Shown: positions 42,610 through 51,710, counted from the first letter of the stretch. The stretch: DNA of 64,000 bases from Desulfoluna sp942491485 (GCA_942491485.1 CALOAX010000004.1:62001-126000); one strand, 5' to 3'. The notes: generated by a model from the sequence alone, not told the origin. Numbers and translations are program-made.

Positions 42610-43752
42610 ATGGTAGCCAGAAGATCCGAAGAGATGACTTCGTTTATCGTGATGGATGTGTTGGAACGGGCCAATGTGATGGAGCGAGATGGTATTGACA
42701 TCATCCACCTGGAGGTGGGGGAACCCGATTTCGACACCCCTGACTGCGTCAAAGCGGCGGCTTGCAAGGCGATCAACGACGGCCACACCCATTACACCCA
42801 CAGTCTGGGGCTCATGGAGCTTCGGGAGGCGATTGCCGAGTATTACGACGAAACCTATGGGGTGAACGTTTCTCCCCATCGCGTGATGGTGACCCAGGGG
42901 ACCTCGCCGGCGATTTTTTCTGTCTTTTCAACCATGCTGGAGGCAGGGGACGAGGTGATCATCTCCGATCCCGGTTATGCCTGTTACCCCAACTTCATCA
43001 AGTTTGTGGGGGGCGTTCCGGTGAAGGTTCCGGTCACCGAGGAGGACGGATTTCAGTACCGTGTGGCGGAAATTGAAAAACGGATGACCGATCGCACGAA
43101 GGCTATTTTTCTGAACTCTCCGTCCAACCCCACGGGCAACCTCCTCTCCACGGATCGCATGGAGCGCATCGCAAAGCTCGGTCCCGCCATCGTCTCCGAT
43201 GAGATCTATCACGGGCTGGTCTATGAAGGCGAAGAGCACACCATGCTGGAGTTCACCGACGACGCCTTTATCCTCAACGGCTTCTCCAAACTCTACGCCA
43301 TGACCGGCATGCGCCTGGGGTATGTCATCGCACCTGAGGAATACATGCGGCCCTTGCAAAAGATTCAGCAGAACTTTTTCATCTCGGTGAACGCCTCGGC
43401 TCAGATGTCGGGCATTGCGGCCCTCAAAGAGGCCAAGGCAGACACCCTTCGCATGAAAGAGATCTACAACGAGAGGCGAAAGTACATGATCGGCCGCCTC
43501 AAGGCCATGGGCCTCGGCATCACCGTGGAACCCACCGGGGCGTTCTACGTGTTCGCCAACGTCAAGCATATCTCCATGGACTCCTACAAGCTCGCCTTCG
43601 ATATCCTGGAAAAAGCCCACGTGGGCGTGACACCAGGCGTGGACTTCGGCGAAAACGCCGAAGGCTACCTCCGCTTCTCCTACGCCAACTCCCTTGAGAA
43701 TATCGAACGGGCCATGGACAGGCTGGAAGCTTATTTTAAAGCCCGTGCATAG
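42610..43752 (+). CDS. PLP-dependent aminotransferase, class I/II (aspartate aminotransferase family)
   Basis: A 380-residue fold-type I aminotransferase. EVGEPDFDTP near residue 38, SPSNPTGN, SDEIYHGLVY and the PLP-binding lysine in NGFSKLYAMTGMRLGY mark it, and the substrate-carboxylate Arg is in YLRFSYANS. AGGAGG four bases before the ATG fixes the start. The amino-acid specificity cannot be read from the sequence. It is flanked on both sides by dispersed repeat islands and appears to be a single-gene unit. Confidence 0.93.
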   Translation: MVARRSEEMTSFIVMDVLERANVMERDGIDIIHLEVGEPDFDTPDCVKAAACKAINDGHTHYTHSLGLMELREAIAEYYDETYGVNVSPHRVMVTQGTSPAIFSVFSTMLEAGDEVIISDPGYACYPNFIKFVGGVPVKVPVTEEDGFQYRVAEIEKRMTDRTKAIFLNSPSNPTGNLLSTDRMERIAKLGPAIVSDEIYHGLVYEGEEHTMLEFTDDAFILNGFSKLYAMTGMRLGYVIAPEEYMRPLQKIQQNFFISVNASAQMSGIAALKEAKADTLRMKEIYNERRKYMIGRLKAMGLGITVEPTGAFYVFANVKHISMDSYKLAFDILEKAHVGVTPGVDFGENAEGYLRFSYANSLENIERAMDRLEAYFKARA

Positions 43753-43787
43753 TGAATCGTAAGTGGTGAATAGTGAGTAGTTGAACA

Positions 43788-44172
43788 TGCCTCCGGCGGC
43801 CAGGGGATGATCCCCTGGACCCCAGATTGCGAATCATCTCGCCCCTCGTTCCTCGGGGCGAGATGATTCGCGGAGATGTCCTTTAAAAGTATTATGTCTT
43901 TTTTTGCCAAACGCCAGCCTGAACTTAAAGGACGGGGTTGGCAAACAGGTTTTGAGGCAAGGCGACCTGAATTGAGATAGCCGTGCTTGCTCATGACCAT
44001 GCAGGTTTATCTGCTCGTTGTTTTGGACCAACGGAAACGGCGATTTCGGTTGCACCATTTCAGCCACTGTTTTCGGGCGCAGCCCGCCAGCGAATGCGAT
44101 CGGCCTGAGGAACGAAGGTCGGGAGCATTTGCGAACCTGGGGTGCAGGGGCTCAGCCCCTGCCCGCCGGAGG
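43788..44172. repeat. Dispersed mosaic repeat island with inverted B half-modules
   Basis: The left end, 36 bases after the aminotransferase stop, reads TGCCTCCGGCGGCCAGGGGA, TGATCCCCTGGACCCCAG and the hairpin at 43829-43871. The right end is a minus-oriented B copy with CGGGCGCAGCCCGCCAGCG, GGCCTGAGGAACGAAGGTC, a CAGGGGCTCAGCCCCTG hairpin and a tag-like CCCGCCGGAGGC at 44161-44172, 13 bases from the rsgA stop. A GGCAAACAGGTTTT fragment lies between. Confidence 0.9.
43829..43871. repeat. Perfect 17-bp stem hairpin of the repeat family
   Basis: GCGAATCATCTCGCCCC pairs fully with GGGGCGAGATGATTCGC around the conserved loop TCGTTCCTC. Other copies keep the loop but have different, still complementary stems. 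Confidence 0.95.
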
Positions 44173-44184
44173 CCACCTCCCTCT

Positions 44185-45357
44185 TTATTTCTGCATTTTT
44201 CCGCTCTTCTTCATCTGTTTCATCTCCAGGCTTATCCATTTCCAGCGCTCTTTTTCCAGGCGATCGGCGCTCTTGGTTTCCCGCATGGCCAGGTAGTCGA
44301 GTTCCCGCTTCTGCTTTGTGTAGCTGGCGAGTCTTTCCCGGCTTACGTCACCGCTTTCGCAGGCCGCAAGGACCCTGCATCCCGGCTCATTGGTGTGGGT
44401 GCAGTCGCTGAAGCGGCACATCTCCGAAAGGGCTTCGATCTCCGGGAACGTACTTTGGGCGTTGTCGTCCGTATCCCAGAAGGCGATCTCCCGGATACCG
44501 GGGTTGTCGATGAGGAGAGCCCCACCGGGGAGACGAATGAGGTCTCGGGTTGTGGTGGTGTGGACCCCTTTTCCCACGGAGTGGCTCACCTCTTTTGTGG
44601 CTTGGATCTCTTTGCCGGCAAGGGCGTTGACCAGGGTGGATTTTCCGGCCCCGGAGGACCCTATCAGTGCCACAGTGGATCCGGGCTCAAGGTAGGGTGC
44701 AAGGGGAGCCATACCTTCTTTGTTTATTGCTGAGATGGCGTGGACGGGGACGCCAAAGGCGACGGACTCCGTTTCATTCACGAATGACGTCGGGTCGGCG
44801 TGGAGGTCCGCTTTGGTCAGGAGCACAACGGGGGTGCACCCGCAATTGTAGACCAGGGTGAGGTACCGCTCGATGCGACGCGGGCTGAAATCCCTGTCCA
44901 GTCCACAGACGATGAAGACCCGGTCAAGGTTGGTGGCGATTACCTGGTTTTTTACCGCGCCGCTCTCTTTTTTGCCCTGCTGCCCGGAAGCCCCCCTTGA
45001 AAGGGCGTTTTTCCGGGGAAGGACCGAGGTGATCTGGCCTTCGTTCATCAGGACCCAGTCCCCGGTGGCAGGGAAGAGGTCAGTTGTTCCAGCTAAGTAG
45101 AGTTTTCCCCTCGCCGTGGCGAGGTGTTCGCTCTCGCCGTCATGAACGAGAAAGCGATTTTTTCGGACGCCCGTGACGCGGGCGATGATTTTTCCACCGG
45201 CAGGTTCCTGGTCCGGGCATGGTGCATGGGCAGGGTCCCATCCCAGCGCCACAAGACCATGGTCATGGTGTTGAATGCTCCTTTTTGTCGTTTCAGAATC
45301 CTTTGCGGTCTGGTTTGTGGCTGGTGTTGTTGGGGTGTTTTTTATGGTGATATCCAA
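44185..45357 (-). CDS. rsgA: Ribosome small-subunit maturation GTPase RsgA
   Basis: A 390-residue circularly permuted GTPase that helps mature the 30S subunit. An N-terminal OB-fold (RVTGVRKNRFLVHDG) precedes the permuted G motifs: G4 LLTKADL, then G1 GSSGAGKSTLVNAL and G3 DNPGIRE. The C-terminal zinc site CRFSDCTHTNEPGC is complete. No ATG fits the start. GGAGGAAAACCA precedes a TTG at 45357 with good spacing, so a TTG start is proposed. The first 40 residues are polar, rich in Thr and Gln, and appear to be an added extension. A repeat island abuts the 3' end. Confidence 0.94.
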   Translation of the reverse strand: MDITIKNTPTTPATNQTAKDSETTKRSIQHHDHGLVALGWDPAHAPCPDQEPAGGKIIARVTGVRKNRFLVHDGESEHLATARGKLYLAGTTDLFPATGDWVLMNEGQITSVLPRKNALSRGASGQQGKKESGAVKNQVIATNLDRVFIVCGLDRDFSPRRIERYLTLVYNCGCTPVVLLTKADLHADPTSFVNETESVAFGVPVHAISAINKEGMAPLAPYLEPGSTVALIGSSGAGKSTLVNALAGKEIQATKEVSHSVGKGVHTTTTRDLIRLPGGALLIDNPGIREIAFWDTDDNAQSTFPEIEALSEMCRFSDCTHTNEPGCRVLAACESGDVSRERLASYTKQKRELDYLAMRETKSADRLEKERWKWISLEMKQMKKSGKMQK

Positions 45358-45798
45358 TGGTTTTCCTCCGCTGCTTTTAAAAAAAAACAGGCTGTGTGGG
45401 CGATGTGCCTGGCAATGCAGGTCAATGCCCTGAATATAAACGTATTGCTTTGGTTGTCGAGGTTTGGATATCGTTGCCGACCGGCAGGTATAGCTGTACT
45501 GTGGGATAGAAACGGGGCGGGAGAAGGGGCAGAGACTCATGACAAGGGTCGCGCCTGTCAAACCGTGGGGTATGCCACTCCTGTATCGATGATGCGAACT
45601 CGGCTTATGCCGGGCTTATCGATGCGTGCTGGTTCCATCCGCTACCGGTTGGCAACGGGGGACACAAGCTCCAAGTTATTCCTGAACAAAAAAACTCCTT
45701 TCGGTGCGGACACCTTCGTGAAGGTAATGATATTACCTGCATTTATCGTGTCGGCTTTGCTTTGTCAATATACGGGTGGTCGTTCGGACCTTCAAAAA
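45358..45798. other. Intergenic region upstream of rsgA
   Basis: About 440 bases. It should hold the rsgA promoter (AT-rich near 45420-45480). No gene or repeat is recognised until the A half-module at 45799. Confidence 0.4.
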
Positions 45799-46181
45799 GG
45801 CCTCCGGCGGCCCTGCCGGAGGCCAAGCTTTTGAAAAGTTTGACAAACAGGTTTTAAAAAGTGATCCGCCGGAGTTATTCCAGCTATAGTCAACCGTCAA
45901 CACGAATGCCGAGAGGTGACGACCTGCACACATGGATTCCCGGTCATTCGCAGTGCAAAGAGTGCTGGGTTTACAACGCTTAAGCCCCCCTCTTCACTTC
46001 AGGTTCCCCTGACAGCCGGGAAAGACGAAACCCATGAAATACCGAGATTCACGGGCGTAGCCCGTCAGCGAATGAGAAGGGCCCGAGGAACGAGGGCTCA
46101 GAGCAATCGCAACTTGCTTTCAGGGTGCTTTGCCTAATGTGGCTTCGCCACCCTTGCCGCCGGAGGCATAGCTGAATAGTT
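45799..46181. repeat. Dispersed mosaic repeat island, A half-module (+) and B half-module (-)
   Basis: The left end has GGCCTCCGGCGGCCCTGCCG, CTTTTGAAAAGTTTGACAAA and CAGGTTTT. An F-type leader (CATGGATTCCCGGTCATTCG, then CCCCTGACAGCCGGGAAAGA) follows. The right end is a minus-oriented B copy (CACGGGCGTAGCCCGTCAGC, GGGCCCGAGGAACGAGGGCT), the tag GCCGCCGGAGGC at 46157-46168 and AGCTGAATAGTTCC, five bases before the stop codon of the next gene. Confidence 0.9.
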
Positions 46182-46185
46182 CCTG

Positions 46186-46590
46186 TTACGGTTTGGTTGT
46201 CTCCTGCTGATTCAGATTCCGGACAATGCGTTTTGCTTCGGTGAAGGGAAGCAGATAAGAGGCTTCGTGGGCGATCTCAATGTCCGCCGTTTCACCCAGC
46301 AGCCGAAGAATGGAGAGCATGACGATGCCTTGGACCGTTATGTATCCGGGTGTTTCCCTCGTCAGGGTATTCCATAGAACCCCAAGCCACGTTTTGCTTC
46401 GATAGTAGATGGGCCTTTGGAATGAGATTTTGTTCTGCAGAAGAGGGAGGATGGTTTCCCTTGAGCTTGCGTTATGCTCGGTGAATTGATCATCCAATTG
46501 ATCCGCAACACGTTGCATGCAGATTTCGGATGGAGACCCGCATTCACGACGTTTTCTCTTCGGTGCGTTGAGCAGGATCCCATCAATCAT
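46186..46590 (-). CDS. Small protein of unknown function coupled to a CoA-transferase
   Basis: A 134-residue protein with a basic N-terminus (PKRKRRECG). Its C-terminal half is mildly hydrophobic (GYITVQGIVMLSILRLLGE) and suggests one amphipathic helix rather than a membrane span. I recognise no family. Its ATG overlaps the stop of the CoA-transferase gene (ATGA), and AAGG lies 8 bases upstream, so coupled translation is likely. It ends right at the edge of a dispersed repeat, whose ACTATTCAGCT start follows the TAA. Confidence 0.6.
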   Translation of the reverse strand: MIDGILLNAPKRKRRECGSPSEICMQRVADQLDDQFTEHNASSRETILPLLQNKISFQRPIYYRSKTWLGVLWNTLTRETPGYITVQGIVMLSILRLLGETADIEIAHEASYLLPFTEAKRIVRNLNQQETTKP

Positions 46591-47735
46591 CGAATGACCT
46601 TTTTCTCTTTCAATGCGTTGATTTTCGTCTCCGGCAGGCCCAACTCCGTCAGGATACGCACCGTGTCCTTGCCGAAGGTGACGGGGGGCGTTCGGACATC
46701 TCCCGGGGTTTCGCTCAGTTTGACGGGAACGCCGATGGTTTGTATCGGGTTTCCGTGTCGGTTCAGGCTCTCCACCACCATTCCCCTTGATATAAAGAGC
46801 TCACTTGCCATGGCCTCGTCCAGGCTTTTTACCGGGCTCCAGCAGATCTCCTGATCACCAAAGGTTTCCACCCACTCTGCCAGGGTTTTGCCCTTGAAGA
46901 GGGTTCTTACCGCGGTGATGATCTCTTCTCGTTTTTCGTCGTCGAATTGAAGGGCTTCGTAGCGGGTAAGGCCGGTAAGGCGGCAGAAGGCGATCCAGAA
47001 TTTGGGTTCCAGGGCGCCCAGGGCCAGGAATTTGCCGTCCTTTGTCTCATACGTGTTGTAGAAGGCGTAGCGGTGAGAGAGCAGGCTGTCGCTGCGATTT
47101 ATCGGTTGGCCGGTCTCCTGGTTCAGGTTCAGGACCAGGTGCATGAGGGCAAGGGTCCCGTCCGTGATGGAGATGTCGATGTGCTGGCCGCGGCCGGTGC
47201 GTTCACGGTGGAAAAGGGCCAGGAGTATGCCGGAGACGGCGTTTTGACTGCCGCCAGCGATATCTGCCAGTTGAAAGCCGGGAATGGATGGGGGGCTCAC
47301 CTGGGTGCCGATGAGGTCTAAGGCACCTGCCATGCTCAGGTAGTTCACGTCGTGTCCCGGGGTACCCCGATTGGGACCGGTCTGGCCGTAGCCGCTGATG
47401 GAGCAGTAGACGATAGCCGGCTTCACGGCTTTTACCTGCTCATAGCCGACACCCAGGCGGTCGGTGACGCCGGGGCGGAAGCCTTCCACCACCACGTCGG
47501 CCTGTGTTGCAAGGGCCATGAAGATGTCTCGTCCTTCGTCGCTTTTCAGGTTGAGGCTTATGTGTTCCTTGTTGCGGTTGACGATATCGGGAAAGGCCCC
47601 TTCGATTTCGTAGCGGGGGTCCTCCACCGCGATGACCCGAGCCCCATGATCTGCGAGCATCATGGTGCACCAGGGGCCGGGAAGAAGACGGGACAAGTCG
47701 AGGATTGTGATTCCGGAAAGTGCGCCGGTGTTCAT
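46587..47735 (-). CDS. Family III (CaiB/BaiF) acyl-CoA transferase
   Basis: A 382-residue formyl-CoA transferase/CaiB-type enzyme that moves CoA between carboxylic acids. ILDLSRLLPGPWCTMMLADH at the N-terminus, VVVEGFRPGV, YCSISGYGQTGPNRGTPGHD with the catalytic Asp, and LMHLVLNLNQETGQPINR follow the family. AAGGAGAGCCC precedes the ATG. The substrate is not deducible; bile-acid, carnitine, oxalate or racemase-type (AMACR) roles exist in the family. The neighbouring IS element lies just upstream of its start, 84 bases from the ATG, and may have disturbed the promoter. Confidence 0.92.
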   Translation of the reverse strand: MNTGALSGITILDLSRLLPGPWCTMMLADHGARVIAVEDPRYEIEGAFPDIVNRNKEHISLNLKSDEGRDIFMALATQADVVVEGFRPGVTDRLGVGYEQVKAVKPAIVYCSISGYGQTGPNRGTPGHDVNYLSMAGALDLIGTQVSPPSIPGFQLADIAGGSQNAVSGILLALFHRERTGRGQHIDISITDGTLALMHLVLNLNQETGQPINRSDSLLSHRYAFYNTYETKDGKFLALGALEPKFWIAFCRLTGLTRYEALQFDDEKREEIITAVRTLFKGKTLAEWVETFGDQEICWSPVKSLDEAMASELFISRGMVVESLNRHGNPIQTIGVPVKLSETPGDVRTPPVTFGKDTVRILTELGLPETKINALKEKKVIR

Positions 47736-47819
47736 GGGCTCTCCTTTTCATGGTTTTGCGGCTGCCGTGACATGGCAGGTGAGGGCTGGGCAAACATAAC
47801 ATATACAAAAAGCGATGCC

Positions 47820-47825
47820 TTCTAT
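47820..47825. repeat. Target-site duplication, left copy (TTCTAT)
   Basis: Direct repeat of 49745-49750 immediately outside the left inverted repeat. Confidence 0.88.
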
Positions 47826-49744
47826 CATACCTCCAGCACCCCCTTGCTTCATTACTACTGGAATTTAAGTCGAATATTTTCAGGCTATTACATATATACT
47901 TCGAGGTTTATAGAAGTGCTGTGATTAGCCCAAAAAGTTTGCCTAGACAAACACAATGTCTATATGTGATAGTGCCCATGGATATCGAATAATTTCAAAC
48001 ATGGGGGCCACTATTATGGATACCATCGATTTAGAAAAACTCCAGATCACAAGAGCGGGTCTACTTCCCATTGCCCGAGAATACACGAAGCGACTTATGA
48101 TTCGTGAAACTGTCAACGAATTAGTCGACAGCCAGATGAACCTGGCCCCGGGTGATGCCATATGTGCCATGGTCATAGACGCATTCTCAGGCCGGACACC
48201 ACTTTGCCGATTCACCGACGAAATCAATGAACAAGACAGCGAGATTCTTTTCGGCTTTCCTGTAAACCATAAAATGTTCAGTGAGACCAACCTCGGCCGG
48301 GCCATGGACAGGGTGTACGAGGCTGGCGCTCAGCGCCTGTTTACTGAAGTATCAATGAAAGCCTTGAGCACCTTTGATATTGACGCCAAGGCCTACCACT
48401 TCGACACAACGTCTGTATCGGTTTACGGAGACTATGAACTGCAGGATGAAGAACCCTCAAATGTTACGTATGGCCACAGCAAGGCAAAGCGCCCGGATCT
48501 GAAACAGTTCATGGTTTCTATGTGTTGTGTCGAGAGAAACATCCCCATTATTGGTCAAGTTGAAAATGGTAATGCCTCGGATAAAACCCTCAATAACAAG
48601 CTTCTCTCCAGCGCATCAGCCTACATGGCACGTCATGGGCTTGAAACAGGAGCATCTCTTCATATTGCCGACTCCGCATTTGTAACCGCCTTAAATCTTG
48701 AAAAAGCAAGAGACCTCAAAATCGACTTTCTAAGTCGTATGCCTGCCAACTTCAAGGAGTGCAAGCGCGTCATAGACGAAGCCGTTAAAAAAGAACTCTG
48801 GCAGGAGGTCGGCATCCTTGCAAACGATGAAGGAACCATCAAAAAGCCATCCGCCTATTACCGGGCTCAGGAGGGAATTGTTGATGTCGAAGGTCATTCG
48901 TATCGCGCCATAACCTACCACTCAAGTGCCTACGACAAGCGCAGGCAAAAAACCATCGAGAACCAGCTAAAAAAAGACCGAACAGCCCTTGAAAAAACAA
49001 TCCATGACAGCTTGCTCCCAGCTTATAAATGCCGCGATGATGCAGAATCTGCACGTAAGCAAATGATAAAACTGGCATCAAAGAGCATGCACACCATAGA
49101 AACGGAGATCACCGAGACCCCTGTCTTTGAAAGAGGACGCCCAAAAAAGGGAGAGACCAGAGTCGCGAGGGCGTTCCGGTACGAGCTCAGCACAACGCTC
49201 CATGAAAACCCCGAAAAAACAAAGGATCTCCGGACACGTGCAGGGTGTTTTGTTCTCCTCACGAGCCTTAATGACAAAGGCCGATGGAGTCCCTCGGAAC
49301 TGCTCAGGCTCTATAAAGAGCAGGATGGCATTGAGAAAAACTTTGGCTTTATCAAAGATCCAGCCATCATTAACGCCATCTTTCTGAAAAAGACCTCACG
49401 CATTGAAGTGTTAGGCCTTGTACTCTTACTCGCCCTCTTAATTTGGAGGCTCATTGAGCGTGATCTACGGCAACATATAAAAAAAACGAGCACTCCACTA
49501 CCTGGATGGAAGCCAAAGGGGACAACTCGGCCTACGACATTTATGATGAGCATCAAGTTCAAGCAGATTAACGTACTCACCATTGATGGGGTTAGACGGC
49601 TTGCCAGACCTCTAAAACCTGAACAGCTCAAATTCCTTGAGGCACTAAAACTGACACCGAATATCTATACCATACCGTAGACCATCGACGACGAGGGCCT
49701 GAAAAAATAGCCCCGGCGATGCCGGCGGGGGTGCTGGATGTATG
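47826..49744 (+). mobile_element. IS1634-like insertion sequence, intact with target duplication
   Basis: A 1919-bp element encoding one transposase. The left end CATACCTCCAGCACCCCC and the reverse complement of the right end CATACATCCAGCACCCCC are 18-bp inverted repeats with one mismatch. The 6-bp direct repeat TTCTAT flanks it at 47820-47825 and 49745-49750. Intact ends and target duplication indicate a fairly recent insertion, into the space between the CoA-transferase promoter and a dispersed repeat. Confidence 0.93.
47956..49680 (+). CDS. IS1634-family (IS4-type DDE) transposase
   Basis: Up to 574 residues. The DDE fold is seen through FDTTSVSVYG (first Asp), LHIADSAFVTA (second Asp) and the late YKEQDGIEKNFGFIKDP (Glu with the Y-x2-R/K-like helix), with a long insertion of alpha-helical sequence between. 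This is the IS1634 layout. Start options are 47956, 48001 and 48016 (MDTIDLEKLQ); none has a strong ribosome site. The frame is uninterrupted, so the element may be active. Codon use and lower GC differ from the neighbours, as expected for a mobile gene. Confidence 0.93.
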   Translation: MSICDSAHGYRIISNMGATIMDTIDLEKLQITRAGLLPIAREYTKRLMIRETVNELVDSQMNLAPGDAICAMVIDAFSGRTPLCRFTDEINEQDSEILFGFPVNHKMFSETNLGRAMDRVYEAGAQRLFTEVSMKALSTFDIDAKAYHFDTTSVSVYGDYELQDEEPSNVTYGHSKAKRPDLKQFMVSMCCVERNIPIIGQVENGNASDKTLNNKLLSSASAYMARHGLETGASLHIADSAFVTALNLEKARDLKIDFLSRMPANFKECKRVIDEAVKKELWQEVGILANDEGTIKKPSAYYRAQEGIVDVEGHSYRAITYHSSAYDKRRQKTIENQLKKDRTALEKTIHDSLLPAYKCRDDAESARKQMIKLASKSMHTIETEITETPVFERGRPKKGETRVARAFRYELSTTLHENPEKTKDLRTRAGCFVLLTSLNDKGRWSPSELLRLYKEQDGIEKNFGFIKDPAIINAIFLKKTSRIEVLGLVLLLALLIWRLIERDLRQHIKKTSTPLPGWKPKGTTRPTTFMMSIKFKQINVLTIDGVRRLARPLKPEQLKFLEALKLTPNIYTIP

Positions 49745-49750
49745 TTCTAT
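49745..49750. repeat. Target-site duplication, right copy (TTCTAT)
   Basis: Direct repeat of 47820-47825 immediately outside the right inverted repeat. Confidence 0.88.
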
Positions 49751-49770
49751 GGTTAAAGTGGCCAAAAAAA

Positions 49771-49942
49771 TGCCTCCGGCGGCAAGGTGTGCCACCTTGA
49801 AAGCAGGTTGCAAATGCGCTTTGTCCTTCGTTCCTCAGGCCAAATCACATTTGCCTTAGGTTTTAGATTGACCCAAGGTTTTTTTAAGACCTGTTTGGCA
49901 ACCTTTTTAAAAGGTTGGCCCCCGGCAGGGCCGCCGGAGGCA
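49771..49942. repeat. Dispersed mosaic repeat island, C half-module (+) and A half-module (-)
   Basis: TGCCTCCGGCGGCAAGGTGT, the CACCTT hairpin, AAAGCAGG, the GCAAATG...CATTTGC hairpin (49810-49854) with loop CTTCGTTCCTCAGG, then an inverted A copy with AACCTTTTTAAAAGGTTGG and the tag GCCGCCGGAGGC at 49930-49941. The A stem here is AACCTTTT/AAAAGGTT instead of AAACTTTT/AAAAGTTT, a compensated change. Confidence 0.92.
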
Positions 49943-49955
49943 TCTTTAACCTGGC

Positions 49956-50058
49956 TGCCTCCGGCGGCAAGAGTGGCGGCGCCACATGAGGCAAATTACC
50001 GTGAAAGCTGGTTGCCACAGCGTTTTACCCCTCGTTCCCCGGGGTAAATTACTGCGGC
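49956..50058 (+). repeat. Dispersed repeat, diverged C half-module
   Basis: TGCCTCCGGCGGCAAGAGTG, GCGGCGCCACA, GAAAGCTGGTTGCC, then the hairpin CCACAGCGTTTTACCCC with loop TCGTTCCCC and GGGGTAAATTACTGCGG. It follows the previous island by 14 bases. Confidence 0.88.
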
Positions 50059-50192
50059 ATTTTTGTGGGTATTGTGCATTCGGGTTAGCATTGACATTGT
50101 TTTGCCAATGACTGTAGGGTGAAATATCGCTCCAGCAGCATGAGAGTGTGCATCATTAACAAAGGTTTGTCAAAACGGGAGGCGTGGTGCGC

Positions 50193-50888
50193 ATGCACAG
50201 AATCCTGATCTGGCTTGTTCTGGTGTTTGTGACGCTCCTGATTGTCCCGGTGTTCGTCCTGTCGGATGAAGACCGAGGTGCCATGATTCTGAATGCCACC
50301 TCGTTTCCCACAGCCGGGGCACCCCTTGAGGTGTGCCTGCTTCGGTCTGAAGAGACGGCAACCGTTGTCCTTTCCGATGATCTTGACGAGGTGCTGGGGT
50401 TTTGGGAACACGCCTGCCTCTCGAAAGGGCTTTCGTGTGAATCCCTCAATGACGGACACTCCCGGGACGTAAAGGGATGTGGGCCCACCGGCGATTGCTT
50501 CGCACCCTCCCTTCTGTGCTGCGATCTTTCCATGGAATTGTCCATCGTCGGACGGTATGGAAGGTTCATGCTTTATCGTCAGGTTGCGGGCGGAGAGTTC
50601 CAGGAACTCGGGCTTTTTAGCGATATACCCGTGTGCACGGTGATGACGGCTCATGAGGTCCCCATGAGCCGGGTCGATGATGCCCCTCTTTACCTTGTGC
50701 GTTTTGAAATAGGTGGGATTTATGCTCAGGTCCCCCATAAGGCTAAGCTGACAGAGACGACCCGGCTTGTTTTTGCCGACAGGCAGGTGCGTTCGAAGGG
50801 CGACGCGGTACGCTACAAGTTGGTGGTATTCGATCCCGGTTCTGGTGCCCCCAGCATCATTCATAACAGTGCTTGGCTCTACTGGTAA
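50193..50888 (+). CDS. Exported or membrane-anchored Cys-rich protein of unknown function
   Basis: About 231 residues. One N-terminal hydrophobic segment (ILIWLVLVFVTLLIVPVFVL) may be a signal anchor or uncleaved signal. The outer part has Cys residues in clusters (LEVCLL, HACLSKGLSCESL, KGCGPTGDCF, LLCCDLS), which suggests disulfides in the periplasm. No family recognised. GTG codons at 50184 and 50187 are also in frame; GGGAGG at 50177-50182 best fits the ATG at 50193. It stands alone between repeat islands. Confidence 0.62.
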   Translation: MHRILIWLVLVFVTLLIVPVFVLSDEDRGAMILNATSFPTAGAPLEVCLLRSEETATVVLSDDLDEVLGFWEHACLSKGLSCESLNDGHSRDVKGCGPTGDCFAPSLLCCDLSMELSIVGRYGRFMLYRQVAGGEFQELGLFSDIPVCTVMTAHEVPMSRVDDAPLYLVRFEIGGIYAQVPHKAKLTETTRLVFADRQVRSKGDAVRYKLVVFDPGSGAPSIIHNSAWLYW

Positions 50889-50988
50889 GGTTGTGAAGGC
50901 TCGCTGCCCGGGATACATCACAACACCTCTTATTAAACAGGTGCCGTTTAATGACATGGTTAAGGCCTGTTTGTTACACGGATCGTAA

Positions 50989-51205
50989 CTGTTCAGTTAA
51001 GCCTCCGGCGGGTTGCTTTTTTGACATGGGCTGCAAAAACTTTCCGGCTGCGGTTCTCTTTTCTCCGTAGGCGCTAAGGGGAAATGGGGGCACAGATTCG
51101 TTAAGTCCCAACATTAATGGCTTCGGAAATTCAACCAAATCTGCACTAAAACCTGTTTGTCAAACTTTTCAAAACGTTTGGCCCCCGGCAGGGCCCCCGG
51201 AGGCA
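50989..51205. repeat. Dispersed mosaic repeat island, E half-module (+) and A half-module (-)
   Basis: The left end reads CTGTTCAGTTAAGCCTCCGG, CGGGTTGCTTTTTTGACATG and GGCTGCAAAAAC. The right end is an inverted A copy with TTTGTCAAACTTTTCAAAAC and a tag with one change (GCCCCCGGAGGC) at 51193-51204. It is the same E-A combination as at 20792-21032, but with a different middle hairpin region. Confidence 0.88.
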
Positions 51206-51290
51206 AGTATATTCTGGTTGGTCAAGTTTATCTTTCATTAAAAATTCGAGATCCCTCTTCTCCTTTGTGGTAAACTTGTCTTGACGTTTC

Positions 51291-51331
51291 AGGTCACAAC
51301 ACTATCCCCATACAATCCAGAAGGTCACAAC
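51291..51331 (+). promoter_or_regulatory. Tandem AGGTCACAAC sites upstream of the DsrE-like gene
   Basis: Two exact 10-base direct repeats at 51291-51300 and 51322-51331, 31 bp apart (about three helical turns). They lie 35-75 bases before the start codon and overlap the likely promoter (TTGACG at 51281). A regulator binding one DNA face is possible. Confidence 0.45.
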
Positions 51332-51365
51332 TTATAACCCGGGATCTTAATGAAAAGGAGATCTT

Positions 51366-51710
51366 ATGAAAGTCGTACTGCATATTGACTCCGACAAGGA
51401 GAGGCGCCTGCGCCTGACGCTCAACAACATGACAAACCTTTTGGCTGCCATGGAGGGACGACCCGTTGGAGCAGCTATTGTTGTGAACGGGCCCGGGGCT
51501 CAGCTGGTGACGGCGAGTATGGATATGGGGCTCTCGGAGATGGTGGACTCACTGGCAGCCGAGGGCATTGATTTTTATGTCTGCAACAACTCACTGATTC
51601 AATATAACATTGAAAGAGACGTGCTGCATCCGGCTTTTCATGTGACACGGGCCGGGATTCTCAAGCTGGTTGAGCTGCAAAGGGACGGGTACGCCTACGT
51701 GAAGCCCTGA
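51366..51710 (+). CDS. DsrE-family protein
   Basis: A 114-residue small alpha/beta protein of the DsrE/DsrF-like superfamily. The fold is suggested by KVVLHIDSDKERRLRLTLNN at the N-terminus, AIVVNGPGAQLV and a Cys in DFYVCNNSLIQ, the position used for sulfur transfer in some members. It ends with GILKLVELQRDGYAYVKP. Relatives relay sulfur or have unknown roles in sulfate reducers. AAAAGGAGATCTT precedes the ATG. Single-gene unit. Confidence 0.85.
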   Translation: MKVVLHIDSDKERRLRLTLNNMTNLLAAMEGRPVGAAIVVNGPGAQLVTASMDMGLSEMVDSLAAEGIDFYVCNNSLIQYNIERDVLHPAFHVTRAGILKLVELQRDGYAYVKP

